Assembly: GCF_000756375.1 (NCBI RefSeq)
Contig: NZ_JNFD01000001.1
Span: 1-64,000, forward strand
From: Sphingopyxis sp. LC81
Lineage (GTDB): Bacteria > Pseudomonadota > Alphaproteobacteria > Sphingomonadales > Sphingomonadaceae
Length of the DNA stretch: 64,000 nt
Direction: 5' to 3'
This document shows positions 25,917 to 34,881 of this stretch, piece after piece. How positions within the stretch are numbered: position 1 is the first letter of the stretch; each line of letters opens with the position of its first letter. Both the position numbers and the translations under genes were made by a program. The notes under the pieces are model-generated. The model did not search any database, was not told the DNA's origin, and saw only the letters and a list, made by a program, of their open reading frames with translations.

Positions 25917-26981
25917 ATGGGGCGTCGGCGGCAGTCGGTTACGATCAAGCATGTTGCAGCCGACGCGGGCGTGTCGCTGCAAACGGTGAGCCGCGTCATC
26001 AACAACGAGCCCAATGTCCGGCCCGAAATGAAGGAACGCGTCCAGGCGTCGATCGACAAGCTCGGCTATGTCCCGTCGATCGCGGCGCAGCGGATGAGCG
26101 GGTCGCGCTCTTACCTGATCCTCGCGATCAACGACCGCGAACGCACGATCGCCGACTGGCAGGGGCGGCAGGGGGTCGACTGGGTCGACCAGATGCTGCT
26201 CGGCGGGATGCTGAAATGCGCCGAATATGGCTACCGCATGATCTTCGAGCTGGTCGACACGCACAATGATCATGTCGAGCGCGAACTGCGCGCGGCGATC
26301 GCGGCGTTGCAGCCCGACGGGGTGATCCTGACCCCGCCGCATTCGGACAATCCGCTGATCGTCGGGCTGCTCGACCAGCAGAAGATCCCGTTCGCGCGCA
26401 TCGGGTCGCGCGGCGGCGCGGCGGGCATCGCGCTGACGATGGACGACGAAGGATCGGCGCGGCGCGCGACGCGGCACCTGATCGATCTCGGTCACAAACG
26501 CATCGGATTCATTCCGGGCTCGCCCGAATATAGCCTCAGCCGCTGGCGCATCGACGGCTGGGAAGGCGAAATGGCGGCGGCCGGCCTCGCCACCGACGGG
26601 TTGCTCGCCGAGGGCGATTTCACCTATGCATCGGGTGCCGCCGCGGCGCGGCACTTGCTGGGAAGCGCCAATTCGCCGACGGCGATCATCGCGAGCAGCG
26701 ATCAGATGGCGCTCGCGACGCTAGAGGTTGCGCGCGACCTTGGCATCGACGTGCCGGGACAATTGTCGATCGTCAGTTTCGACAACACGCCGGTCGTCCG
26801 CTTCACCCAGCCCGCGTTGACCGCGGTCGACCAGCCCGTCGCCGAAACCGCGTCGCGTGCGGTCGAGCTGATCATCGCCGCGCAGCGCGGGGCACCGCGC
26901 CCGACCGAACCGACGCGTGTTCAGGGCGGCCTCGTCCAGCGCGGATCGACCGCAGCGCCGCCTGTCGCCGTCCATGGCTGA
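25917..26981 (+). CDS. LacI family transcriptional regulator
   Basis: 354 aa from the ATG at 25917 (GGGAAAG upstream; a TTG at 25887 would add ten residues). The N-terminal helix-turn-helix is TIKHVAADAGVSLQTVSRVI, followed by the hinge region and a periplasmic-binding-protein-like sensor domain with GVILTPPHSDNPLIVGLL, LGHKRIGFIPGSPEYSLS and IIASSDQMALATLEVARDLG. It most likely represses the receptor and the glucosidase through the AACGTT-centred sites at 17871-17903 and 28227-28242, with release by a sugar. Its start lies 95 nt after the second halogenase and it overlaps the MFS gene by 8 nt. Confidence 0.95.
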   Translation: MGRRRQSVTIKHVAADAGVSLQTVSRVINNEPNVRPEMKERVQASIDKLGYVPSIAAQRMSGSRSYLILAINDRERTIADWQGRQGVDWVDQMLLGGMLKCAEYGYRMIFELVDTHNDHVERELRAAIAALQPDGVILTPPHSDNPLIVGLLDQQKIPFARIGSRGGAAGIALTMDDEGSARRATRHLIDLGHKRIGFIPGSPEYSLSRWRIDGWEGEMAAAGLATDGLLAEGDFTYASGAAAARHLLGSANSPTAIIASSDQMALATLEVARDLGIDVPGQLSIVSFDNTPVVRFTQPALTAVDQPVAETASRAVELIIAAQRGAPRPTEPTRVQGGLVQRGSTAAPPVAVHG

Positions 26982-28170
26982 CACAGAAGGTCCGCGCCGC
27001 CAGTCTCTTCCTTTCCTCCTGCTTTATGCGCTTGCGTCGGCGGGCGGGGCGATCGCCTATGTTCCCTTCCTGACCATCTGGCTGCCCGGGCGCATGACCG
27101 AGCTGGCGGGGACGGCCGACGTCCAGACGCTGGGCTATGTCACTTTTTTCGGTGCCGTCGCGGCGAGCGCCGGCGGCATCGGTTTCGGTTGGCTCAGCGA
27201 TGTGACGCGCAATCGGCGCGGCTGGATATTGGCGGGGCTGGTCCTGACGATCGCCTTGCTGCTGGCCGTTCCGCTCGCGCACGATATCTGGTCGCTGGTT
27301 GCGATCATCGTCGTTTGGCAGCTCACGCTCAACATGATGCTCGGGCCGCTCGCGGCATGGGCGGGCGACCTCGTTCCTGACGAACAGAAGGGGCTGCTCG
27401 GCGGGCTGCTCGCCTTTTCGCCGGCGCTCGGTGGCTGGTCGGGATGGCTCGTCACCTGGCCGGGGCTGGTGTCGGCGGAGCAGCGGCTGGTGGTCATTGC
27501 GCTGTTGGTGGCGAGCGCCGTCCTGCCGGTGCTGCTGCTTGGCCGCCCGCGCGCATTCCCCGATCTCACCGCGCCGCCCCCTGCGCGCGCAGTTGGCGCG
27601 GCGCGGCGGCGGCCGACCGGCCCCGCGGTGCGGATGTGGCTGGCGCGTCTGCTCGTCCAGATCGCCGAGGCGGCGCTGTTCGCCTATCTCTATTTCTGGT
27701 TCCGCTCGATCGATCCCGGCATGCACGACAATGAAAAGGCGCGATTGTTCGGCATGGCGCTGACGATCGCGATTCCGATCGCCTTGGCGAGCGGACGCTG
27801 GGCCGATCGCACCGACCGGCCGTTCGTGCCGCTTGTCGCCGCTGCAGCGGTGTCGAGCCTCGGAATGGTCGGTATGGCGCTGGCGACAGGGCTCGACGCG
27901 GCGAAGGCGAGCTACCTCGTCTTCGGCATCGCGTCGACGGTGTTCCTGTCGCTGCATAGCGGTCAGACGCTGCGCATCCTGCCGCGGCCGGACCGGCGCG
28001 GGCGCGACCTTGGCATCTTCAACCTCACCAACACCGTGCCGTCGCTGATCATGCCCTGGCTGACGATCTCGCTCGTCCCGGGTTTCGGTTTCGATGCGCT
28101 TTTCCTGTTGCTCGCGGGCCTCTCCGCGATCGCGGTGCTGCTGCTCGCGACGATGCCGCGGCTGCGCTGA
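26974..28170 (+). CDS. MFS transporter (probable sugar permease)
   Basis: 398 aa from the ATG at 26974, overlapping the LacI gene by 8 nt. About twelve hydrophobic segments split into two halves. A conserved MFS loop motif lies between helices 2 and 3 (GFGWLSDVTRNRRGW), and the second half has GRWADRTDRPF. It probably moves a mono- or disaccharide released in the periplasm across the inner membrane. Placement directly after a LacI regulator and before a beta-glucosidase supports this, but the substrate is inferred. Confidence 0.9.
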   Translation: MADTEGPRRQSLPFLLLYALASAGGAIAYVPFLTIWLPGRMTELAGTADVQTLGYVTFFGAVAASAGGIGFGWLSDVTRNRRGWILAGLVLTIALLLAVPLAHDIWSLVAIIVVWQLTLNMMLGPLAAWAGDLVPDEQKGLLGGLLAFSPALGGWSGWLVTWPGLVSAEQRLVVIALLVASAVLPVLLLGRPRAFPDLTAPPPARAVGAARRRPTGPAVRMWLARLLVQIAEAALFAYLYFWFRSIDPGMHDNEKARLFGMALTIAIPIALASGRWADRTDRPFVPLVAAAAVSSLGMVGMALATGLDAAKASYLVFGIASTVFLSLHSGQTLRILPRPDRRGRDLGIFNLTNTVPSLIMPWLTISLVPGFGFDALFLLLAGLSAIAVLLLATMPRLR

Positions 28171-28226
28171 TATAGCCCGAAAACAGAGCGCTTGCTTTCA
28201 TTCACCCACTATGCGAAGTGAATATT

Positions 28227-28242
28227 GATAACGTTCACATAA
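28227..28242 (+). promoter_or_regulatory. LacI-type operator before the family 3 glucosidase
   Basis: GATAACGTTCACATAA is identical over 16 bp to the second operator before the TonB receptor (17888-17903). The similarity continues into GGAATG just downstream at both sites. It lies 18-33 nt before the glucosidase ATG, so it would overlap the transcription start region. No second AACGTT element is seen here, unlike the tandem pair at the receptor. Confidence 0.75.
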
Positions 28243-28259
28243 GAGGAATGGGAGAGACG

Positions 28260-30743
28260 ATGCGCCGACAGGCAATGGGTATGGCGACCGCGCTGCTGCT
28301 GGCAGGAACGGCAACCGCGACCGCGCAAACCACGGGAACCGAAGCGGCGAAGGTCCATCCCGAATTGTGGCCCGCGGCCAAAAGTCCCGCGGCCATCACC
28401 GACGCTGCGACCGAGGCGCGGATCGATGCGCTGATGAAGAAGATGACGATCGAGCAAAAGGTCGGCCAGTTGATCCAGGGCGACATCAGCACGATCACGC
28501 CCAAGGATCTCGAAACCTATCCGCTCGGCTCGATCCTCGCCGGTGGAAACAGCGGCCCGAACGGCAATGAACGCTCGACCGCCGCCGACTGGGCGAAGCT
28601 GGTCGGCGATTTCCGCGCGGTGTCCTCGCGCCCGCAGGCGAACGGCGTCGCGATCCCGATCATCTTTGGCGTCGATGCCGTCCACGGCCACAATAATATC
28701 CCCGGCGCGACGCTGTTTCCGCACAATATCGGCCTCGGCGCCGCGCGCGATCCCGAGCTGATCCAGCGCATCGGCGCCGTGACGGCGGCTGAAATCGCGG
28801 GCAGCGGGATCGAATGGACCTTTGCGCCGACGCTGGCGGTGCCGCAGGATCTGCGCTGGGGGCGGAGCTATGAAGGCTATGCGTCCGATCCCAAGCTTAT
28901 CGTCGACTATGCCAAGGCGATGGTGCTGGGGCTGCAAGGCCCGCTGGTCGCCGGCCGCACGGTCCGCGCGAGCCATGTCGCCGCGACCGCCAAGCATTTC
29001 CTCGCCGATGGCGGGACGTTCGAGGGCAAGGACCAGGGCGATGCCAAGGTCGACGAGAAGGAACTGATCGCGAAACATGCGATGGGCTATCCCGCCGCGA
29101 TCGACGCCGGGGCGCTGACCGTGATGGCCAGCTTCTCAAGCTGGCAGGGCATCAAGCATCACGGCAACAAAGGGCTGCTGACCGACGCGCTCAAGGACAA
29201 GATGGGCTTTGCGGGTTTCGTCGTCGGCGACTGGAACGGGCACGGGCAGGTTGCGGGATGCAGCGTCACCGATTGCGCGCAGTCGATCAACGCCGGGCTC
29301 GACATGTTCATGGCGCCCGACAGCTGGAAAGGGCTTTACGACAGCACGCTGAAACATGCGAAGGACGGGACGATATCAGCGGCGCGCCTCGACGATGCGG
29401 TGCGGCGCATCCTGCGCGTCAAATACAAGCTCGGCCTGTTCGCCGAAGGCCATGTCGACCGCAGCATCGTGAAAGCCGTCGGCACGCCCGAGCATCTGGC
29501 GGTCGCGCGCGAAGCGGTCGCCAAGTCGCTCGTCCTGCTCAAGAACAACGGCAGCGTCCTGCCGATCAAGCCCGGCGCGCGCGTGCTCGTCACCGGTCCC
29601 GCGGCCGACAGCATGGCGATCCAGTCGGGCGGCTGGACGATCAGCTGGCAGGGGACCGACGTCACCCACGCCGACTTCCCCAACGGCCAGACGATCTGGG
29701 AGGCGCTGGACAAGTCGGTGCGCGATGCGGGCGGCGTCGCGTCGCTGTCCGACGGCGGTGCGTATAAGGAAAAGCCCGACGTCGCGATCGTCGTGTTCGG
29801 CGAGGCGCCTTATGCCGAATTCCAGGGCGACGTCGCGACGCTCGACTATCAACCGTCGGAGGCGACCGATCTCGCGACGCTCAAGAAGCTGAAGGCTGCG
29901 GGCATTCCCGTGGTCGCGCTGTTCCTGTCGGGGCGGCCGATGTTCACCAACCCCGAAATCAACGCCGCCGATGCGTTCGTCGCGGGCTGGCTGCCGGGGT
30001 CGCAGGGCGCCGGCGTCGCCGACGTGCTCGTCGCGGGCAAGGATGGCAGGACGGTGCGCGGCTTTACCGGCACGCTGCCTTTCGCCTGGCCCGCCGATGC
30101 GCGATCGCCCGTCGAAAAGCCGCAGTTCGCGGTCGGCTACGGCCTGAAATATGGCGCGAGCACGACGGTCCCGCAGCTGTCGGAAGAGCTGGGCGTCGAC
30201 ATTGCGGCGGCGTTGAATGTCGAGAATTTCTTCTCGGGCGGCCGCGCGCGCGCGCCTTGGGTGTTGACGGTCACCGATGCGGGCGGATCGCGCCCGGTGG
30301 AATCTCCGCCCGTATCGAGCCCCGGCGGGCTCATCGCTGCGCGTTCGGTCGATGTGCGCGCGCAGGAGGATGGCAAATCCTTCGTCTGGACCGGACCCGC
30401 CGCGCTGCACCTCAGCGGACCCTATGCCGATCTGTCGCGCCAGCTGAACAACAGCTTCGCGCTGCGTATCGACTGGCGGATCGATGCAGTGGGCAGCGCG
30501 CCGGTCAGCCTCGCGCTCGGCGGCAAGGCATTCGACATCTCGGCGGCGGTGAAGGCGGCGCCAAAGGGGCAGGTCTCGACGATCAAGTTGCCGCTCCGCT
30601 GCTTCGCCGATGCGGGCGCCAATTTGCGGCAGGTCGACTATGCCGTCTCGATCCAAAGCGACAAGGGCTTCGCCGCGACGCTGTTGAATACGAATGTCGA
30701 GGCGGTCGGGGAGAATCTGCCTTGCCCACCGGCGGTAAAATGA
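28260..30743 (+). CDS. Secreted family 3 glycoside hydrolase (exo-beta-glucosidase)
   Basis: 827 aa from the ATG at 28260 with GGGAGAG upstream. Signal peptide about 1-23 (ends ATATAQ). The GH3 N-terminal TIM-barrel runs to about 375, with GSILAGGNSGPNGNERS, IPIIFGVDAVHGHNN, AKHFLADGG and the nucleophile Asp324 in GFVVGDWNGHG. The alpha/beta sandwich domain follows, with AVAKSLVLLKNNGSVLP, then a C-terminal beta-rich extension (about 630-827) as in ExoP-like exo-1,3/1,4-beta-glucanases. It releases glucose from beta-glucan oligosaccharides in the periplasm. The upstream operator ties it to the LacI regulon, and the FHS transporter follows 49 nt later. Confidence 0.94.
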   Translation: MRRQAMGMATALLLAGTATATAQTTGTEAAKVHPELWPAAKSPAAITDAATEARIDALMKKMTIEQKVGQLIQGDISTITPKDLETYPLGSILAGGNSGPNGNERSTAADWAKLVGDFRAVSSRPQANGVAIPIIFGVDAVHGHNNIPGATLFPHNIGLGAARDPELIQRIGAVTAAEIAGSGIEWTFAPTLAVPQDLRWGRSYEGYASDPKLIVDYAKAMVLGLQGPLVAGRTVRASHVAATAKHFLADGGTFEGKDQGDAKVDEKELIAKHAMGYPAAIDAGALTVMASFSSWQGIKHHGNKGLLTDALKDKMGFAGFVVGDWNGHGQVAGCSVTDCAQSINAGLDMFMAPDSWKGLYDSTLKHAKDGTISAARLDDAVRRILRVKYKLGLFAEGHVDRSIVKAVGTPEHLAVAREAVAKSLVLLKNNGSVLPIKPGARVLVTGPAADSMAIQSGGWTISWQGTDVTHADFPNGQTIWEALDKSVRDAGGVASLSDGGAYKEKPDVAIVVFGEAPYAEFQGDVATLDYQPSEATDLATLKKLKAAGIPVVALFLSGRPMFTNPEINAADAFVAGWLPGSQGAGVADVLVAGKDGRTVRGFTGTLPFAWPADARSPVEKPQFAVGYGLKYGASTTVPQLSEELGVDIAAALNVENFFSGGRARAPWVLTVTDAGGSRPVESPPVSSPGGLIAARSVDVRAQEDGKSFVWTGPAALHLSGPYADLSRQLNNSFALRIDWRIDAVGSAPVSLALGGKAFDISAAVKAAPKGQVSTIKLPLRCFADAGANLRQVDYAVSIQSDKGFAATLLNTNVEAVGENLPCPPAVK

Positions 30744-30792
30744 CAAGACCGTCATCCGGGTTAGCCTGAGACAAGGCAAGGGGAGAGAGATA

Positions 30793-32085
30793 ATGGCATT
30801 AGCGCCGAACGTCGCGACGAACGCGGCCGAACAGCCCGGCAAGGGCGGTAACAGCACGCGAGTGGTTCTGATCCTCGCCTTTGCGGTGTTTTTCCTGCTG
30901 GGCGGGGTGACCAACATCAACGACCTGCTGGTCGGCAAGTTCAAGCCGATGTTCCACCTGACGCATGCGCAGGCGAACCTGGTGCAGATGGCGTTTTTCA
31001 TCGCCTATGGCGCCTTTTCGATCCCCGCCGGCATCATCATGTCGAAGCTCGGCTATATCCGCACCTTCGTGCTCGGGTTCATCATCGTGGCAGCGGCGGC
31101 GTTCCTCTTCATCCCGGCTTCGGCCGCGGCCTCCTACCCCGGCTTCCTCGCGGCACTCTTTTGCATCGGTGCGGGGATCACAGTCCTGCAGGTGGCGATG
31201 AATCCGGTGATCACGACGCTGGGACCCGTCGAAACCTCGCACAGCCGGCTGACCTTCGCGCAGGCCTTCAATTCGATCGGGGTTTTCCTGATGGTCTATG
31301 GCGGCGCGGCCTTCCTGCTCGGTGATGAACAGCCGATCGACGCCGAGACCGCGAGCGAGGCGCAGATTCAGGCGTATCGCGTCGCCGAGGGCGCATCGAT
31401 CGGCACCGCCTATATGTGGCTCGGCGTGCTGATGCTGGTGATCGCGGCGGTGTTCTGGATGTATCGGTCGGCGATCGACCACGCCAAAGCCGACGATGTG
31501 AAGCTGGAGGGCACCTGGGGCCTCTTGACCCATAACCGCCGCGTCCAGTTCGGCGCGCTCTGCATCTTCGTCTATGTCGGCGCCGAAGTGGCGATCGGTT
31601 CGAACCTGATGGCCTATCTTGCCGAGCCGAGCGTGATGGGGCTGGGGCTCCAGGCGGCGGGCAAGCTGGTGGCGATGTACTGGCTGGGCGCGCTGGTCGG
31701 CCGGTTGCTCGGCGGTTTCATCCTGCGACTGGCCAAGCCAGGACGGGTGCTCGCGACCTTTGCGGCGGGCGCGATTTCACTGATCATCCTGTCGGCGGTG
31801 ACGACGGGCGCGCTGTCGGGTTGGGCGCTGATCCTGGTCGGCTTCTGCAATTCGCTGATGTTCCCGACAATCTTCAGCCTCGCGACCGAGGGATTGGGCG
31901 AACGGACGCCGCAGGGGTCGGGCATCATGTGCACCGCGATCATCGGCGGGGCGATCGTCCCGTTCCTGTTCGGAACGGTGGCCGATCTCAGCGGCGACAT
32001 CCGTCTCGCGCTGGCGGTGCCGCTGATCTGCTATGCGATCATCGCGAGTTTCGGGCTGTGGGCGGCGCGTCGGGCGACCGCATAA
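30793..32085 (+). CDS. FHS-type sugar MFS transporter (FucP/glucose-galactose family)
   Basis: 430 aa with twelve hydrophobic segments. The FHS hallmarks are ADFFLLGG-like FAVFFLLGGVTNINDLLVGK at the first helix, QMAFFIAYGAFSIPAGIIM, and GAGITVLQVAMNPVITTLGP in helix 5, together with LTFAQAFNSIG. The second half includes GFCNSLMFPTIFSLATEGLG and QGSGIMCTAIIGGAIVPFLFG. This family imports fucose, glucose, galactose or N-acetylglucosamine by proton or sodium symport. Following the beta-glucosidase by 49 nt, it likely imports the released glucose. A large hairpin follows 18 nt downstream. Confidence 0.94.
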   Translation: MALAPNVATNAAEQPGKGGNSTRVVLILAFAVFFLLGGVTNINDLLVGKFKPMFHLTHAQANLVQMAFFIAYGAFSIPAGIIMSKLGYIRTFVLGFIIVAAAAFLFIPASAAASYPGFLAALFCIGAGITVLQVAMNPVITTLGPVETSHSRLTFAQAFNSIGVFLMVYGGAAFLLGDEQPIDAETASEAQIQAYRVAEGASIGTAYMWLGVLMLVIAAVFWMYRSAIDHAKADDVKLEGTWGLLTHNRRVQFGALCIFVYVGAEVAIGSNLMAYLAEPSVMGLGLQAAGKLVAMYWLGALVGRLLGGFILRLAKPGRVLATFAAGAISLIILSAVTTGALSGWALILVGFCNSLMFPTIFSLATEGLGERTPQGSGIMCTAIIGGAIVPFLFGTVADLSGDIRLALAVPLICYAIIASFGLWAARRATA

Positions 32086-32097
32086 CGGTAGAGACAA

Positions 32098-32140
32098 ATA
32101 AAACCGCGGGCGATCGCGCTCTGTGCGCAATCGCCCGCGG
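32098..32140 (-). terminator. Large hairpin terminator between the sugar transporter and the diguanylate cyclase
   Basis: CCGCGGGCGAT (32104-32114) pairs with ATCGCCCGCGG (32130-32140), with an inner GCGC/GCGC stem and a 5-nt loop. On the minus strand it is followed by TTTTATTTG, so it is a good terminator for the cyclase gene. It may also block read-through from the plus-strand transporter. Confidence 0.8.
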
Positions 32141-32171
32141 CCTCCCGCCCCCTCGCGGGAATAGCTGAAAT

Positions 32172-33308
32172 TCAGGCCGGGTCGGCGATTTCGATCCGGT
32201 TCCGTCCGCCGGCCTTGGCCTTGTAGAGCGCGGCGTCGGCCGCCTTGAGCGCGGCGCGCGTGTCGCCATAGCCAAAGACGTCGGCGACCCCGCCCGAGAA
32301 GGTGATCTGGCCAAAGGGCTCGTCGGTCTTGCGGTTGATCAAGCGCCGGTCGGCCAGCGCCTCGCGCGCATCGTCCAGCTTTTCGGCCGCCTGCGTCGGG
32401 GTCAGGCCGCGGAACAGCATGACGAATTCCTCGCCGCCGTGGCGCGCGACATGGCAATGATCGTTCGAAATCCGCGCCAGCGTGTCGGCGATCGCCTTGA
32501 TCACGCGGTCGCCTGCTTCGTGGCCGTGGATGTCGTTGACCTTCTTGAATTCGTCGATGTCGCAAAAGGCGATGCTCAGTGGTTCGACCGTGGCGCGCGC
32601 TTCCTTATAGTGCCGATCGAGCAAAGCCTCGAAAGCGCGGCGGTTGGGCAGGCCGGTCAGATAGTCGACCTCGGCGTCGCGCTTGGCGCGGTCGAGGCTC
32701 TTGCGCAGGGCTTTTGCTTCGTCCTCGCTCTTGCGCATGTCGTCCTCGGCCTTGCGCGTGCGTTCGAGCATGACCTTGGCAAGGTCGGCGAGGCTCGAGA
32801 CGATGCGGCCCGTCTTCTGCAACTGCTCGAGGTCGACGACATGTTGTTCCAGCTCGGTGCCATAGTCGGTCGTGGCGGTTCGCGCTTCCTTCGTATTCGC
32901 CTGAAAAGCTTCGATATTGGTTTCGAGCCGGGTCATCAACCGGTCGAGCTCGACGCGATCGGGCTGACCTGCTTCCTGTTCGTCGAGTTCGCTCAGCCAT
33001 TTCTGACTGATTCCCCCGGGAGCCTGCGCCTGCGCGACGATCTGCCGCGCGAGGCGGGGATTGCGGCCCGAAAAGGCGCTATGCGCGAGCAGCAGATTGG
33101 CCGGCGACACGTCGAGGTCATTATCGACGAGGAAAGAGGTGATCGAGGCGGCGAGTTCGTATCGCGCCTGCCGTGCAAGGTCATACGGCCCTGCGCCGTC
33201 CGGCGGCGCACGGCCGCCTTCGGGGGGGGCGCCGCGCGATTGGCGAAGCCCCAGCCAACCCATGAGCCGTCCTACCGGCTCGTTCGATTGTGTTGCTTTG
33301 GTGGTCAT
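32172..33308 (-). CDS. Diguanylate cyclase (GGDEF domain)
   Basis: 378 aa. The C-terminal GGDEF domain (about 215-375) has DYLTGLPNRRAFEALLDRH, CDIDEFKKVNDIHGHEAGD and the active-site HGGEEFVMLF, so it should make cyclic di-GMP. The N-terminal part (1-210) has no recognised sensor domain. It includes a long helical, coiled-coil-like segment (about 105-205, with many Glu, Arg and Lys) that could mediate dimerisation. The residues before GGEEF read NDHCHVARH, so the usual RxxD inhibitory site is absent. There is no signal peptide or membrane segment, so it is cytoplasmic. It is transcribed alone. Confidence 0.93.
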   Translation of the reverse strand: MTTKATQSNEPVGRLMGWLGLRQSRGAPPEGGRAPPDGAGPYDLARQARYELAASITSFLVDNDLDVSPANLLLAHSAFSGRNPRLARQIVAQAQAPGGISQKWLSELDEQEAGQPDRVELDRLMTRLETNIEAFQANTKEARTATTDYGTELEQHVVDLEQLQKTGRIVSSLADLAKVMLERTRKAEDDMRKSEDEAKALRKSLDRAKRDAEVDYLTGLPNRRAFEALLDRHYKEARATVEPLSIAFCDIDEFKKVNDIHGHEAGDRVIKAIADTLARISNDHCHVARHGGEEFVMLFRGLTPTQAAEKLDDAREALADRRLINRKTDEPFGQITFSGGVADVFGYGDTRAALKAADAALYKAKAGGRNRIEIADPA

Positions 33309-33522
33309 GCGATGTTTAACGAGCGGGAAGGGAAAGATTTAAGGCCGATTTGCGCCGTCAAAGGCATATTTTCCGGCGGATTTGCTCCGGTTCGGAGCGA
33401 TCGGCTCAATCCAACCGGCAAATCAGGGGCTTAACCGAAAGTTCGGCATGAATGATTGCACGAACGGACCGTTCTCTGGCACTGAGCATGGGCGTTCGAC
33501 CAGATGGTGAAGGAGCCAATCG

Positions 33523-34881
33523 GTGCTGGGCTGGATATTCTTCCAACGCGATCTCGATCCGGCCCTGCCGGAGGTCCCCGAAATCCTGCGGTTTCAGGAG
33601 ACCGCCGCGGCGCGCGGGATCGAACTGCACGTCCTGAAACCGCATAATTTCGACATCGTCGCGGCGCCGGTCGAAGGCTGGTCGGTGCATTATGAGGGCC
33701 ATTCGCTGGCCCGGCCCGACTTCATCCTGTGCCGGACGGGCGCCGAGACCGACTATTTCACGCTCGCGGTGCTCCGCCATTTCGAACGCCGCGGCGTGCG
33801 CCTGATCAATGGCCCCGAAGCCATCGACCTTGTCGCCGACAAGCTCCACACGATGCAGCGCCTCGCGCGCGCCGGATTGCCGATCCCGGCGACGATCCTC
33901 GGCAAATTCCCGATCGGGGTCGATATCGTCGAGGAGGAGCTGGGTTTCCCGATGATCGTCAAGACGCTGCGCGGGACGCGCGGCACCGGCGTCCTCAAAT
34001 GCGAGGATCGCAGCCAGTTCGAGGATCTCGCCGGCTTGCTCGAAAGCGCCGATGCCAAGGCCGATTTCCTGTTCCAGCATTATGTCCGGTCGAGCCACGG
34101 ACGCGACGTGCGCGTGCTCGTGATCGGCGGCCGGGTGATCGCCGCCATGGAGCGGCGCTCGCCCGCGGGCCATTTCAAATCGAACGTATCGCTCGGCGGC
34201 GTCGGTATCGCCTATACGCCGACGGGCGAAATGGCCGATCTCGCCGCGCGCGCCGCCGACACGCTGGGGCTGGAAGTCGCCGGGATCGACATCTTGTTCG
34301 ACAATGAGGGCTACCGGATCTGCGAGGCGAACAGCGCCCCGGGGTTCCAGGGGCTGGAACGCGCGTGCAGCATCGATGTGCCGGGCGCGATCTTCGACTG
34401 GATCGAGGCCAGCCACGAGGTGCAGGACCGGCCGATCAAGGCGGTGACCGGCGAGGCGCTGATCGACCTGGTGTTTGGCGGGCGGCTCAGCCTACGTGCG
34501 GTCGGCGACCGGCTCGAGGAACCGCGCGCCTTTGCCCGCGCGGTCGGTGTCCGGCTGGTCGGCGCGGGGCTGGGATCGGTGTTGTCGTCGCTGACCCCCG
34601 GGCGGCGGGCGGCGCCGCACAGTCCGGTCGCGCGCCGCCTCGAAGCGCTGCGCGCCGATGCGCGCGGCGTCCCGCTCGCGGTTGCCACCGATATCGATCA
34701 GGAACAGATTTTTCTGACCGTGCTCGGCGTGTCGATCTGGGCCGCAGTGCTGCCGTGGCTGGCGGGCGGCGAGCCGATCTTCGCCGGTGCGCTGTCGCTG
34801 ATCGCACTCTGCTTCCCCGCGGTCTTCCTCTTCACGCGCCGGACCCCGAAGACGACGCGCCGCCGGCCCGCCGCGCAATGA
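33523..34881 (+). CDS. RimK-like ATP-grasp ligase with C-terminal membrane extension
   Basis: 452 aa from a GTG at 33523, with AAGGAG at 33510-33515. The first 300 residues are RimK-like. The N-terminal domain leads into GPEAIDLVADKLHTMQRLAR, the ATP-grasp core FPMIVKTLRGTRGTGV, HGRDVRVLVIGGRVIAAMER, and the Mg-binding end EVAGIDILFDNEGYRICEANSAPGF (split here: VAGIDILFD and ICEANSAPGF). RimK enzymes add glutamate to a protein or small-molecule carboxylate. Unusually, a further 150 residues follow, ending in two hydrophobic helices (about 397-417 and 422-436). The enzyme is probably membrane-tethered. It overlaps the TauE/SafE gene by 4 nt. Confidence 0.88.
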   Translation: MLGWIFFQRDLDPALPEVPEILRFQETAAARGIELHVLKPHNFDIVAAPVEGWSVHYEGHSLARPDFILCRTGAETDYFTLAVLRHFERRGVRLINGPEAIDLVADKLHTMQRLARAGLPIPATILGKFPIGVDIVEEELGFPMIVKTLRGTRGTGVLKCEDRSQFEDLAGLLESADAKADFLFQHYVRSSHGRDVRVLVIGGRVIAAMERRSPAGHFKSNVSLGGVGIAYTPTGEMADLAARAADTLGLEVAGIDILFDNEGYRICEANSAPGFQGLERACSIDVPGAIFDWIEASHEVQDRPIKAVTGEALIDLVFGGRLSLRAVGDRLEEPRAFARAVGVRLVGAGLGSVLSSLTPGRRAAPHSPVARRLEALRADARGVPLAVATDIDQEQIFLTVLGVSIWAAVLPWLAGGEPIFAGALSLIALCFPAVFLFTRRTPKTTRRRPAAQ

